A stretch of 64,000 bases of DNA from UBA9732 sp963599445 (lineage in GTDB: Bacteria; Spirochaetota; Spirochaetia; Sphaerochaetales; Sphaerochaetaceae), in NCBI GenBank assembly GCA_963599445.1, contig CAVBWZ010000011.1:1-64000 (forward strand). Reading direction: 5' to 3'. This document shows, in pieces, positions 43,226 to 52,250 of the stretch. Under the pieces are notes generated by a model, which saw nothing but the letters and a program-made list of their open reading frames with translations, made no database searches and had not been told where the DNA came from. The position numbers and the translations under genes are program-made. The first letter of the stretch is position 1, and each line of letters opens with the position of its first letter.

Positions 43226-45025
43226 TCAGTTCGCCTTGGTCTGCTTTGGAGAAACAAATTCAGGGACTGCGGCATGGAGCCTTGCAACGAGCTCTTCAGG
43301 GGAAAGCCCAGGAAGGTCGCTGACCATCTGCGCCAAGTAGTCGTGCGTGTACTTTGGATTGTGCAGGACCTTTGCCTTGAATATCTTCTGGTTCGTCGTA
43401 GGGATGGTGTTGTCTTTGTCTGCAAGAAGCTCCTCGTACAGCTTCTCGCCGGGTCTGAGACCAGTGACCACTATAGAGCTGCGGCCGTCGCCGAACACAT
43501 CTATGAGCTTTTCCGCAAAGTCATATATCTTCACAGGTTCGCCCATATCAAGGACCATGACCTCTCCTCCATTGGCAAGCGTCGCAGCCCTGAACACCAA
43601 GCTCACGGCCTCAGGGATTGCCATGAAGTATCTTATGATCTTCTTGTCCGTGACCGTTATTGGCTTTCCTTCCTTTATCTCTTCAAGGAACAGCGGCAGC
43701 ATGGAACCTCTGGAACCTATCACGTTTCCAAACCTTACGCAGCAGAACTCCGTATTGGAGTCCGTCATGGCACAGGCCATCATCTCCACGACCCTCTTCG
43801 TGGCCCCCATGACGTTGGTTGGATTCACCGCCTTGTCCGTTGATATGACTATGACCTTGCCCACACCGCAGTCCTTTGCGGCCTTGAACACATTGTACGA
43901 ACCGCATACGTTGTTGAGTATGGCTTCCTCTGGATACAGCTCCATAAGCGGAACATGCTTGTAAGCGGCGGCATGGAGGATTATGTCAGGCTTATACTTG
44001 GACATTATCCTCTCCATCTTCCCTGCGTTCTTTATGTCGCACACGACAGGGACGACGTCGTTTGACCATTCCTGTCTGTAGTCCAGGAGCCTAAGGCAAA
44101 GGTCATGGAGCTCAGTCTCGTCTATGTCCAAGAGCACAAGCTTCTTGAGGTTGTATCCCATGAGCTGTCTTGAAATCTCGCTGCCTATGCTCCCACCTGC
44201 ACCTGTGACCAGAACGGTCTTGCCATGGAACATCTCCTCAACAGGTTCCTTCTCTATGGTTATGAGGCTGCGCCCCAAAAGGTCTTCGTAGTTTATGTCC
44301 CTTACACTCACGCTGGAGCGGCCCTTGGTCTCGAATAGGTTTGGAACGATCTTCACACCCACTCCGTACTTTCTTGACGCATCGACCATCGCCTGTATCT
44401 TGGAAGCCCCTATATGGGTGATTGCAATCACCAGGGTGTCCACGTTGTACTGTCTCAGAACCTTCTCGACATCCCTCGAATCGCCCAGCACCGGAAATCC
44501 TACGACCATCCCACCTTGGAGTCCGGGATTGTCATCAAGAAAACCGATGATCTTGTAGTCGAACTTTCCCTTGAGGCACATCCTTGCCATGGCGCATCCA
44601 AGTTCACCAGCCCCATAGATGATGGCACTTGGATTCTTCGAAGCCGCCAGATGGCTGTTGTAGCCAAGCATCCTATACAGGATCCTCATCCCGCACACCG
44701 CACAGAAGGAAACCACATAGAACACTATGACCCATCTTGCCTGAAGGGAGTTGAATCCAAAGGACAAACCTTCGTATATGAATGCGACAAGACCAACCGG
44801 AACAAGCCCTTCAAGGGACATCGTTATCACTTCGACAGAACTCGATGCGACCCTTATCCTGTAGAATTTGACCAAGAAGAGCGCAAAGACGGATGCAACG
44901 ACCATTATGGCGAAATGCATCATTGGCATCCTCGATGTTCCTCCCATGACTATCCACCCGGCGAATATCCCGGAAACCGCCATTGCTATCGCATCAAGAA
45001 AAACAAGAAAAACCCTTCTAGCCAT
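43226..45025 (-). CDS. Nucleotide-sugar 4,6-dehydratase (CapD/PglF/FlaA1-like)
   Basis: A 599-residue protein: four membrane segments (1-130), a CoA-binding-like part with IYGAGELGCAMARMCL, and a large SDR domain with LVTGAGGSIGSEISRQL, TDKAVNPTNVMGATKRVVE (TxxxMGATK instead of TxxxYxxxK, as in this family) and GRPGEKL-like LRPGEKLYEELL. Such enzymes make UDP-4-keto-6-deoxy-GlcNAc, a precursor of diamino sugars. That supports a complex surface glycan made with the locus at 1-15 kb. Confidence 0.9.
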   Translation of the reverse strand: MARRVFLVFLDAIAMAVSGIFAGWIVMGGTSRMPMMHFAIMVVASVFALFLVKFYRIRVASSSVEVITMSLEGLVPVGLVAFIYEGLSFGFNSLQARWVIVFYVVSFCAVCGMRILYRMLGYNSHLAASKNPSAIIYGAGELGCAMARMCLKGKFDYKIIGFLDDNPGLQGGMVVGFPVLGDSRDVEKVLRQYNVDTLVIAITHIGASKIQAMVDASRKYGVGVKIVPNLFETKGRSSVSVRDINYEDLLGRSLITIEKEPVEEMFHGKTVLVTGAGGSIGSEISRQLMGYNLKKLVLLDIDETELHDLCLRLLDYRQEWSNDVVPVVCDIKNAGKMERIMSKYKPDIILHAAAYKHVPLMELYPEEAILNNVCGSYNVFKAAKDCGVGKVIVISTDKAVNPTNVMGATKRVVEMMACAMTDSNTEFCCVRFGNVIGSRGSMLPLFLEEIKEGKPITVTDKKIIRYFMAIPEAVSLVFRAATLANGGEVMVLDMGEPVKIYDFAEKLIDVFGDGRSSIVVTGLRPGEKLYEELLADKDNTIPTTNQKIFKAKVLHNPKYTHDYLAQMVSDLPGLSPEELVARLHAAVPEFVSPKQTKAN

Positions 45026-45228
45026 ACATTCCCTTCTTTATCCAAAGAATCTCCCCTTAGAGGGATGTCAACCTCAATTGCCTTGAGAGGCTTTCAACCC
45101 TCAATTGTATCAGATGCCATTTGCATCCTCAATCCCTTTGAAACCAATATGAAACCCATTTGACGTCCCTTAGGCCTCCATTTGGACGTTCCCGCCAATC
45201 CAAGAACCACCCCTTTCCGCAGAGATGT

Positions 45229-45290
45229 GCATGAAGTTTCTTCAGTAAATGCAAAAAACGGGATTACTGAAGAAAATTTTCTTCATAAAC
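45229..45290. repeat. Paired inverted repeat with an 18-bp palindrome
   Basis: TTTCTTCAGTAA (about 45238-45249) and TTACTGAAGAAA (about 45264-45275) are perfect inverted repeats; the second is part of the exact palindrome TGAAGAAAATTTTCTTCA. The same element in the opposite orientation, followed by the shared word GCCAAAAACG or TGCAAAAAACG, is at 53617-53655. Confidence 0.7.
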
Positions 45291-45389
45291 GTCCGGAATT
45301 CGTCAAAATGAAGAAACGTAACTTATCATCAATACCTCCTGTTGATTGGACGGAACTTTAGGTGTGTCCTAAAATCCATTTATTGCTCG

Positions 45390-45415
45390 AAAAGTGACAA
45401 TGCTGTCACTTTTTT
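45390..45415 (+). terminator. Terminator-like hairpin in the leader of the Rpn gene
   Basis: The 10-bp stem AAAAGTGACA / TGTCACTTTT with a 4-base loop is followed by TT then CCC. It lies about 150 bp upstream of the Rpn start. No gene ends just before it, so a role as leader attenuator is as likely as a true terminator. Confidence 0.45.
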
Positions 45416-45561
45416 CCCAAAAACATCGTTTTGTGTGACAATGAATTGTTTGGTGTTCTTCAAAAATCTTTCCAAAAGTGAGAATGAAAACTTCAGGTTT
45501 CTCGTATTTGGTATTGTACAAGGCCCTTTGGGTCTTGATTCAAATCAAAGGAGGTGCCTTC

Positions 45562-46452
45562 ATGACAAAGAAGCACAAGGATTCCATCAGCACAAAGGTA
45601 TTCGAAAGGAACGACAGGTGGGACATACCACTTGAGAACGACCTCATGTTCTCCACCGTCATGCAGTGCAGGGACGCCTGCATAGGACTGCTGGAGACCA
45701 TATTCGACGGACGAAGGGTGAAGTCTCTGGAATACAAGGACTCCCCTTCTTCAGTGACGCAGAAGTACGTAGTGTTCAACCCTGCCAACAAGAGCATACG
45801 GCTTGACGTCTACTTCGAGGACGGAGACGGCGTCTACGACATGGAGATCCAGAAGGTGGACAAGGGGAACCTTCCACGGAGGACGAGGATGTACTCCTCA
45901 ATGATGGACGCAAACATGCTGGACAAGGGGCTTGACTACAATGCGCTCAAGAGGAGCTATGTGATATTCATATGCCTCTTCGACCCTTTCAAGAAGAACA
46001 GGAAGACGTACTTCTTCGAGAACCTATGCAGGGACGAGCCGGACTTGCCTTTGAACGACGGCAGGTATACTATATTCGTGAACACGAAGGGCTCCGTAGG
46101 AGACTCCAGCCGTGCGATGGATGCATTCTTCAGATATCTCAATGGAGGGGTGTCCTCGATAGGCACCGGAGAGGATAGCGGCGACGAATTCGTGAAGAGG
46201 CTGGACAGGTACGTCCTTGACATAAACGGGGACGAAGAGTGGAGGCAGGGATATATGAAATATGAACTCAACCTCATCGAGAGCTACAGGGACGGCAAGG
46301 CCGAGGGGATGTCCATTGGAGAAGCCAAAGGTGAAGCCAATGAAAGAACCCGCATGGTCAAATCCATGCACTCGGATGGTGTACCAATAGCAAAGATTTC
46401 GCAGTACGCTTCGATTCCAGTTGGAGAGGTCGAAACAATACTGAAGAAATAA
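45562..46452 (+). CDS. Rpn-family recombination-promoting nuclease (PD-(D/E)XK)
   Basis: A 296-residue protein. DLMFSTVM near residue 28 and RLDVYFEDGDGVYDMEIQ near residue 95 give the D...E-x-Q core of the PD-(D/E)XK family used by Rpn/transposase-like nucleases, which cut DNA and promote RecA-independent recombination. The C-terminus has a repeat-like part (EGMSIGEAKGEANERTR) often seen in this group. The ATG at 45562 has AAAGGAGGT 6 bases upstream, the best ribosome site in the region. There are no terminal repeats around it. Confidence 0.88.
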   Translation: MTKKHKDSISTKVFERNDRWDIPLENDLMFSTVMQCRDACIGLLETIFDGRRVKSLEYKDSPSSVTQKYVVFNPANKSIRLDVYFEDGDGVYDMEIQKVDKGNLPRRTRMYSSMMDANMLDKGLDYNALKRSYVIFICLFDPFKKNRKTYFFENLCRDEPDLPLNDGRYTIFVNTKGSVGDSSRAMDAFFRYLNGGVSSIGTGEDSGDEFVKRLDRYVLDINGDEEWRQGYMKYELNLIESYRDGKAEGMSIGEAKGEANERTRMVKSMHSDGVPIAKISQYASIPVGEVETILKK

Positions 46453-46453
46453 C

Positions 46454-46493
46454 AAACCTTGCCGTGGACTATCAGGTCAGCCCACGGCGGTTT
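46454..46493 (+). terminator. Hairpin after the Rpn gene
   Basis: GCCGTGG / CCACGGC with outer pairs AAACC/GGTTT follow the stop by 2 bases. The trailing T-run is short (TTT), so termination would be weak. Confidence 0.45.
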
Positions 46494-46567
46494 GCAACCA
46501 AAAAAGACAACCGCTGTTGGAAACCGCTAGCAGCGACTGAGTATTACCTGCAAAGGGGAAACTTCAA

Positions 46568-47329
46568 TCAAACACCAGTCTCCACAACAACCATAGGCCT
46601 GATGCCAAACGTGTAGTTCACCGCCATGCCAGACTCAACGACAGCGCCGTTTGCATCCACATACGCAGCACTGGCCGGATTGCTACCCGTTGACCTAAGC
46701 CACCATGCACTGAACGAAGGAACCTTCGCATAAGACCCCGCAGAGCCCCCATAGAAAGAATCCTCATACGAAGTCGCCAAACCAGCCAAGGACGAAGCCC
46801 CTTCGAAAGAACCAAAGAAGCTCCTTGCTTCTTCAACAGACAGCAATGAAACCAAATCCCCATTGCCATCGTTTGCAAGCACACTCCGCTCCTGCTCGTT
46901 GAAAAGCTCACCGCAAAGGACATCATTGAGCCAACGCCGCAAGGAGCAATCCTCCCACGAAACATCTCTGTTCACATTGTTGTACATGCGGTCCACAACA
47001 TCGCAGGGCAAAAGATACTGCGAAACGAGGACCGCCCTCCCCTCCTCGGACGAAAGGACGATCCACTTCACATCGCGGCCCCTGTACGAACCAAAGGTCA
47101 CGACGTCTCCCGCACGAAGAGCAAACGGAACGAACGACTTCGCATCGGCCTCACTCTCCAAGGTCACAACAGGAAGCTCCACGACCTCTGGCTGGGCCTT
47201 CGCCTCCAAACGCGACACCTGAACAAGTGGCCCACTCCCCTCTAGACCGATATCCTTGACCGATGCACATGACGAGAGCACTACCGCCACACAGAGCGAA
47301 GCTAGCAGAACAAACCATTTTCTATTCAT
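46568..47329 (-). CDS. Lipoprotein with a DUF6273-type domain
   Basis: A 253-residue lipoprotein: a signal with lipobox LSSC (Cys21), a 40-residue linker, then a DUF6273-like domain with VTFGSYRGRDVKWIVLSSE, CSLRRWLN, LLSVEEA, WWLRSTGS and FGIRPMVVVE. The blocks and their order match the family, whose role is unknown but which is common on gut bacteria, perhaps as a sulfatase-modifying-like fold. The gene is leftward, alone between the Rpn gene and the repeat lipoprotein. Confidence 0.82.
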   Translation of the reverse strand: MNRKWFVLLASLCVAVVLSSCASVKDIGLEGSGPLVQVSRLEAKAQPEVVELPVVTLESEADAKSFVPFALRAGDVVTFGSYRGRDVKWIVLSSEEGRAVLVSQYLLPCDVVDRMYNNVNRDVSWEDCSLRRWLNDVLCGELFNEQERSVLANDGNGDLVSLLSVEEARSFFGSFEGASSLAGLATSYEDSFYGGSAGSYAKVPSFSAWWLRSTGSNPASAAYVDANGAVVESGMAVNYTFGIRPMVVVETGV

Positions 47330-47363
47330 ATCCGTTCGTTTCCATCTCCTCTTTTAATTGCCT

Positions 47364-47400
47364 ACCAAAATGCCTCACCAAGGCAAAACACCTTGGTGAG
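47364..47400 (-). terminator. Terminator after the beta-helix lipoprotein
   Basis: On the minus strand CTCACCAAGG / CCTTGGTGAG with a 7-base loop is followed by GCATTTTGG. It starts 13 bp after the stop of the lipoprotein gene at 47413. Confidence 0.65.
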
Positions 47401-47412
47401 AGTTGAAACCGG

Positions 47413-49998
47413 TTAGTTACTCTTAGAAACAGTCCAAACTCCGCCGATTTCTGTAACAGAACAGCCTTCTTCTTTAACATATTCAGACGGGTCAACATCA
47501 AATGTTCCACCAGTTATTGAAAAATCTGCATTTCCAGAACCATCATTAGTAATTCCAACTGAACCTCTGAATTTACCACCATTTAGAACTGTGAATTTTG
47601 AGCCCTTACTTGCTGCTACAGCCCAATTTTTACCAGTGTATTCACCACTTTCAATTGTAACAGAGGCTTTGGTATCGACATACACAGCATTTCCTTTACT
47701 TGTACTTGATGCATCAACGTCACAGTCTTTCATATAACCAGTTGAATCACCAGTAAAGTAAACCCCTCCAGTAATTTTCATCCCTTCAATATGAACTTCG
47801 GCTTTGGCTCCACCACTCCCAGAAGTTGAAATTGTAAGAGGATAAGACGATTCTCCTTTTATAGTTCCATTTTTTATCGTTATACGAACCGACTCACTGG
47901 ATTCCCCTTTAACCCCAAAAGTCCATGGGTCTTTAAAAATGTTCTTCGAAGGAAGAGTTAAACTTTTCCCATCTAAATCGAAAACACATTCACTCTTTAG
48001 ATAGAGATCTGTCTTTTCTTCAAAGTAATAATCTTTCAGCAGAAGAATGGTTTGTCCCTTTTCAGCTGCTCCAACGGCAGTTGAGAGGGATGAATACACT
48101 ACGCCATCAACGGAAGCAACTTCATCTTCATGGACAACGTAATAATCACCTTTCTTTTCGGAAACATACCCTTCGGAAATCCAGTCTTCATCAGGATTCT
48201 CAGTTCCTCCCTTGGAAGGATTGAACATATAGAAAGAACCACCAGTGATAACAAATGAAGTCGATGTTCCATCCATCTTGTTAAATGTCCAGTAGTGGTT
48301 GTTGTATTCAACAACACTCTTGAAAGAACCTCCTTTAACATAAACCTTAGCGGTTTCTCCTGTCACATTGCGCACTTTTCCAAGTCGAACACAACCCATA
48401 ATTCCATGAAAAGAACCATTCTCAATCGTAAGCTGCCCATCTTCTCTAACAGTAATTAAATAAGCAACAGGCTGCCCTAAGGTCCACCCAGCATCTTCAT
48501 AATTTAAATACGAGTTGGTATAATCGAAGAAACCATTGCCGAGTATTGTCAAGTTCGCAGACCCTTGAACTGTAACAATTCCATAAGTACCAGATTCAAC
48601 GTCAATATCCTCCACAACTCGGCAGCCATTCAAATCTAGAGTAAAATGATTAGATTCGACAAGAACAGGGCTAGAAAGAACAATGTCATTCTGCAGTACT
48701 ATCACATCTCCATTGCTTACGTCATCGATTGCAGCTTTCAAGGAATCATACAATTTTCCATTTGTTTCATTTTTGGCAGCAGCACAAGTCACTACAAATG
48801 AACTGAACGCATTTGTTGCAAATACAAGTGTACCGCCTTCCGCATCGTAATACCAATCGCCGTTTGCCTTAACTGCGTCTGCACTCTCGCATGCGATTTC
48901 ATTCATGAGAACACCATTGTGATAAATCTTGACACCAGAGAGGCCTGAAGCAATGGTTGTCTTGACAATAACAACGCCATCTATTGTTGCATTTGTGAGA
49001 TTGAAATCAAATCCGGCAACCACGGCATCAGCACCTTCAATCTCAAACGTGCTGTTTGCACCAAGTGTTGAATATATCTTAACATTAAGACTTGAAGTCT
49101 CACCACTTTCATCAATCTTTTTGAAAGCAGCCTTCACGATTGTCTTGGAACTCTTGTTCTCAAGATTTGCAGGAGTACCATCGAATACATAATCCGTTTC
49201 AGAATCGCTATTAATACCTGCATTTCTAGATGCATATTTATCATTGACTTCAAGAACCGCATCAGCAGTGCTTTCGTTCAGGGTTCCAGAAACCGTTGTG
49301 GTGAGGTTTGAAAAGATAGTCACTCTTGTTGTTCCAGAGGCATATGTAATGCCATCTTTTGTATATGCGACAACAACGGTGTATGAACCAGGAGCAAGCT
49401 CGACTTTGCGGTCATTGTCCAAATCGTTCCAGAGATTCTCATTATCTTCACTTGCCTTTACTGTTATAACCTCGTCATATCCTTCTGTAGACTTATCATA
49501 CAAATTGCTACCATTCTGAACCTTGAGATTGTCCGCAATGCAGAGGTAGCCGTTATTCCCATCCTTTACAGGATAGACATCAATCGAAATGGTCTGGGCA
49601 GTATCATCAGTTCTTTTAGAAACGAACTCTTCCGTACTACCTTCATAGATTTTAGTCTTTCTTGACTCTTCCTTATATCCATAAAGAGTAAACAACCATT
49701 TCCCTTGGGACAAAGTCAGCGTCACGCCATCAAAACCTATTCCGTCCTTCAAGTGTTTTTCCGATTCCACTTGTCCGGTTGTAAGGTTTGTAGAATCCTT
49801 CTTTACCGCCGTATAGTTCCAGTAAAGTTTGGATGTCTCATAGCCTTCCAATGTGCGATTGAGGCCTTTACTGGCATCATCACTTGTGAGAACCACAGAC
49901 ACAAGGTCCATGGAAGGGTCATCGACTTCGACCTTGCATGACACGAAAAGCATCGTGACAAGAAGAATCGCTGTCAAAGCAATCGTAAATCTTTTCAT
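47413..49998 (-). CDS. Large surface lipoprotein with beta-helix-like repeats
   Basis: An 861-residue lipoprotein: signal with lipobox LFVSC (Cys21), a first half of Ig-like/beta-sandwich type, then blocks such as YDSLKAAIDDVSNGDVIVLQ and YSSLSTAVGAAEKGQTILLL that start parallel beta-helix regions (repeats of hydrophobic strands with N-G turns, for example LTIENGSFHG, FVITGGSFYM, FSITGGTFDV). This type is usually an adhesin or glycan-binding protein. The ATG at 49998 has GGAGG 8 bases upstream. It follows the CxxC lipoprotein on the same strand. Confidence 0.8.
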   Translation of the reverse strand: MKRFTIALTAILLVTMLFVSCKVEVDDPSMDLVSVVLTSDDASKGLNRTLEGYETSKLYWNYTAVKKDSTNLTTGQVESEKHLKDGIGFDGVTLTLSQGKWLFTLYGYKEESRKTKIYEGSTEEFVSKRTDDTAQTISIDVYPVKDGNNGYLCIADNLKVQNGSNLYDKSTEGYDEVITVKASEDNENLWNDLDNDRKVELAPGSYTVVVAYTKDGITYASGTTRVTIFSNLTTTVSGTLNESTADAVLEVNDKYASRNAGINSDSETDYVFDGTPANLENKSSKTIVKAAFKKIDESGETSSLNVKIYSTLGANSTFEIEGADAVVAGFDFNLTNATIDGVVIVKTTIASGLSGVKIYHNGVLMNEIACESADAVKANGDWYYDAEGGTLVFATNAFSSFVVTCAAAKNETNGKLYDSLKAAIDDVSNGDVIVLQNDIVLSSPVLVESNHFTLDLNGCRVVEDIDVESGTYGIVTVQGSANLTILGNGFFDYTNSYLNYEDAGWTLGQPVAYLITVREDGQLTIENGSFHGIMGCVRLGKVRNVTGETAKVYVKGGSFKSVVEYNNHYWTFNKMDGTSTSFVITGGSFYMFNPSKGGTENPDEDWISEGYVSEKKGDYYVVHEDEVASVDGVVYSSLSTAVGAAEKGQTILLLKDYYFEEKTDLYLKSECVFDLDGKSLTLPSKNIFKDPWTFGVKGESSESVRITIKNGTIKGESSYPLTISTSGSGGAKAEVHIEGMKITGGVYFTGDSTGYMKDCDVDASSTSKGNAVYVDTKASVTIESGEYTGKNWAVAASKGSKFTVLNGGKFRGSVGITNDGSGNADFSITGGTFDVDPSEYVKEEGCSVTEIGGVWTVSKSN

Positions 49999-50058
49999 CG
50001 TTTTCTCCTCCGATTTATAAATTACCAATCTATTGTCAGTAGCTCACAACGAAGCCAA

Positions 50059-52239
50059 TCAAATCCCAGTTATCATCGCATCGCAGGAACCTATGCCCTG
50101 CTCGTTCCAGAACTCGCACATGATTGTGTAGCTCCTCTTTCTTGGACTCTCTAAAACAAACACGTTGGAATCAATGCCAATGCCGTTTTTGATCTGTTCT
50201 TTTCCATCTACGAACCATCGCCAATGCTCGGCTTTGGACTTTGGATTCGTATCTCTATACTCGAACGTCCAGACATTGTCAGGCGTATGGGAAACATTAA
50301 GAACCCCTTCCGGCTCGAGCATTCCTACAGTTATATCAAGTCCTGGACTGGAAGGTTTGTCTGGCTCTGGCTTTCCACATTTACAGTAACCGTTCACCCA
50401 TTCATGATTTTCCCTTGTATTTGGGAATTCATATCCACAAGCAGTACACTTCTCACTGTGCTGCTTGTCGTCTATAGGTTGCCAACGGAAGTCACCTACC
50501 CCATGAATATGCGAGGCATAGTCGCCATAACCTTCACCACAGTTCTTGCATATAGGCCTATGCCCAACAGAAGTGTAGTCATAGCTACCTGATGGCTCAT
50601 GGTCGGTTTTGCCACGGATTATGTCTCGCTGCTTGTCCTCTACATGATTCTTCCCCAATGCATCCTTGAACCATTCCTCACAAACAAGGCACTCCCAGTA
50701 CTCCCAGTTACCCTCTGCATTGCATTTGGGTTCCTTTTGCTCATGATATTTCAAAGTATGTCCAGTGACCGTTCCATGTTTGAACGTCTCATCGGACTTC
50801 CAACCGCAGGTTTCACAACTCTTATAGTAGATGGCAGGAGAGGTGCAGGTAGCCTGTTTATCCCTATATCTATCTTCAGGGTTCTCAACAAGTGTGTGCT
50901 CGCCACTGTCGAACGACTTTCCACAGACTTCGCAGACCTTCCAGTGTCCATTACCAGTCTCGCCATCGTCGCACCAAGTATCGCTCTGGTGTCCATTTGC
51001 AGGAATTACAATCTCTTCCCAAGTCGTTTCATTGGCAAACCCGGCATCCAAGAAGTACTTGTTGCAACGTTTGCAATGCCAATACTCCTTGAGTCCTGCG
51101 TTTTCACATCCGGCGGCGACTGTATCAGAATGCTCGTCATCGTGTCCAAGAGCCTTGAGAACATCAGTCTTTACCGCATCGCAGTCCTTGCACTTGTACT
51201 TGAAGTAGCCGTCCTCAGTACAGGTTGGTTCCTTGCTCTCGAACGCAACGGTCTCCCATTCATGCTCACCGGTTGGATCCATGGGTTCGACACGTGTTGC
51301 ATCACAAACGTTACAGGTATAAGTTCTCTCTCCCTGCTCTTTCTCGGTTGGCTCCTTAGTGACAACTCCATCACCCCATGTATGGGACTCGACATCCACC
51401 TTCAAACCGCAGACAGTACACTCATGCCAATGCTGGTCGGGACACGAAGAATCATGGTGCCATGCGGCATCGGGCTTATGGGGAATCTTGGCCACAACGA
51501 CATCGGCCTTGTTTTCTATCAGGCTTTCACCAAGGCCATCTCTGTACCAGTTTCCACAGACAGGGCATTTCCAGTATTCAATGTTGCCTTCGCGGGTGCA
51601 TGTGGCGTCGACGGCCTCCACCTTGACAAGCGACTGCGGGTGCAGTTTTCCAAGTACGACGGAACCCACAATGAGAGTCGTGCCCTCTTCGTCCTGGAAG
51701 TTGCGTTCGCACCGCTTGCAGTACCAGTACTCGATGTTTCCGTCCTTCTCGCACGTTGGAGCGACCCTTTCATAGTGGACCATGATGTGGCCAACGTCAC
51801 TGAGTTCGACCGTCACGCCCTCTCCGGCCTTCGTGAGGCTGTAGCCCTCGAACGAACCTTTGCAGACGACGATGGATGAGGAATCGGCCTTCTGGTGGAC
51901 GCCGACGACCTCAATGTCATACAACCCTCTCTGTATGGAAAGCGCAACCTCTATGTCTTTGTTTTCGTAGGGGACGTCGAAAGAGGAAACCGCCTTGGAC
52001 TCCCCGTGCCTGTAGACCCTGACCTCATAGTGGTCGATTTCTTCAGGCACTTCGTATGCCGGCTTGATTGTAAGGATTCCGCTTCCATCTGCAAGGTAGA
52101 CGCCATCCTCTATCAGGTCGTTTTCGAACACCTCCTGCACTGCGGTTCCACCATCCATGTATACATCGCACGCAACCAGAACCGTGGAGATGAGGACCAT
52201 GGCCATGAATGCAACTGCTGCAAGCCTTCTTCCCTTCAT
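50059..52239 (-). CDS. Lipoprotein with eleven CxxC modules
   Basis: A 726-residue lipoprotein: signal with lipobox LVAC (Cys24), a short beta domain, then modules each with one CxxC and flanking Gly, aromatic and Cys residues, for example YWYCKRCERNF, YWKCPVCGNWY, YKCKDCDAVK and YWECLVCEEWF; I count CxxC eleven times and a final CKC. Such modules look like small zinc-binding or disulfide repeats seen in gut surface proteins. The ATG at 52239 has GAGGGG upstream. It follows the barrel gene by 11 bases. Confidence 0.8.
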   Translation of the reverse strand: MKGRRLAAVAFMAMVLISTVLVACDVYMDGGTAVQEVFENDLIEDGVYLADGSGILTIKPAYEVPEEIDHYEVRVYRHGESKAVSSFDVPYENKDIEVALSIQRGLYDIEVVGVHQKADSSSIVVCKGSFEGYSLTKAGEGVTVELSDVGHIMVHYERVAPTCEKDGNIEYWYCKRCERNFQDEEGTTLIVGSVVLGKLHPQSLVKVEAVDATCTREGNIEYWKCPVCGNWYRDGLGESLIENKADVVVAKIPHKPDAAWHHDSSCPDQHWHECTVCGLKVDVESHTWGDGVVTKEPTEKEQGERTYTCNVCDATRVEPMDPTGEHEWETVAFESKEPTCTEDGYFKYKCKDCDAVKTDVLKALGHDDEHSDTVAAGCENAGLKEYWHCKRCNKYFLDAGFANETTWEEIVIPANGHQSDTWCDDGETGNGHWKVCEVCGKSFDSGEHTLVENPEDRYRDKQATCTSPAIYYKSCETCGWKSDETFKHGTVTGHTLKYHEQKEPKCNAEGNWEYWECLVCEEWFKDALGKNHVEDKQRDIIRGKTDHEPSGSYDYTSVGHRPICKNCGEGYGDYASHIHGVGDFRWQPIDDKQHSEKCTACGYEFPNTRENHEWVNGYCKCGKPEPDKPSSPGLDITVGMLEPEGVLNVSHTPDNVWTFEYRDTNPKSKAEHWRWFVDGKEQIKNGIGIDSNVFVLESPRKRSYTIMCEFWNEQGIGSCDAMITGI

Positions 52240-52250
52240 GCCTAGGCCCC

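Larger units (their letters stand above)
45026..45561. other. Divergent gap with palindromes and a hairpin
   Basis: A 536-bp gap between the dehydratase and the Rpn gene, without a believable gene. It holds the palindrome element at 45229-45290 and a hairpin at 45390-45415, and the sequence CCATTTG-ACGT-CCC occurs twice near 45160 and 45180. GTGACAATG also occurs twice, in the hairpin and about 55 bp later. Confidence 0.6.

Noticed and set aside
45478..45561. N-terminal extension of the Rpn protein
   Set aside because: The optimal ribosome site is directly before the ATG at 45562, and the extension is not typical of the family.
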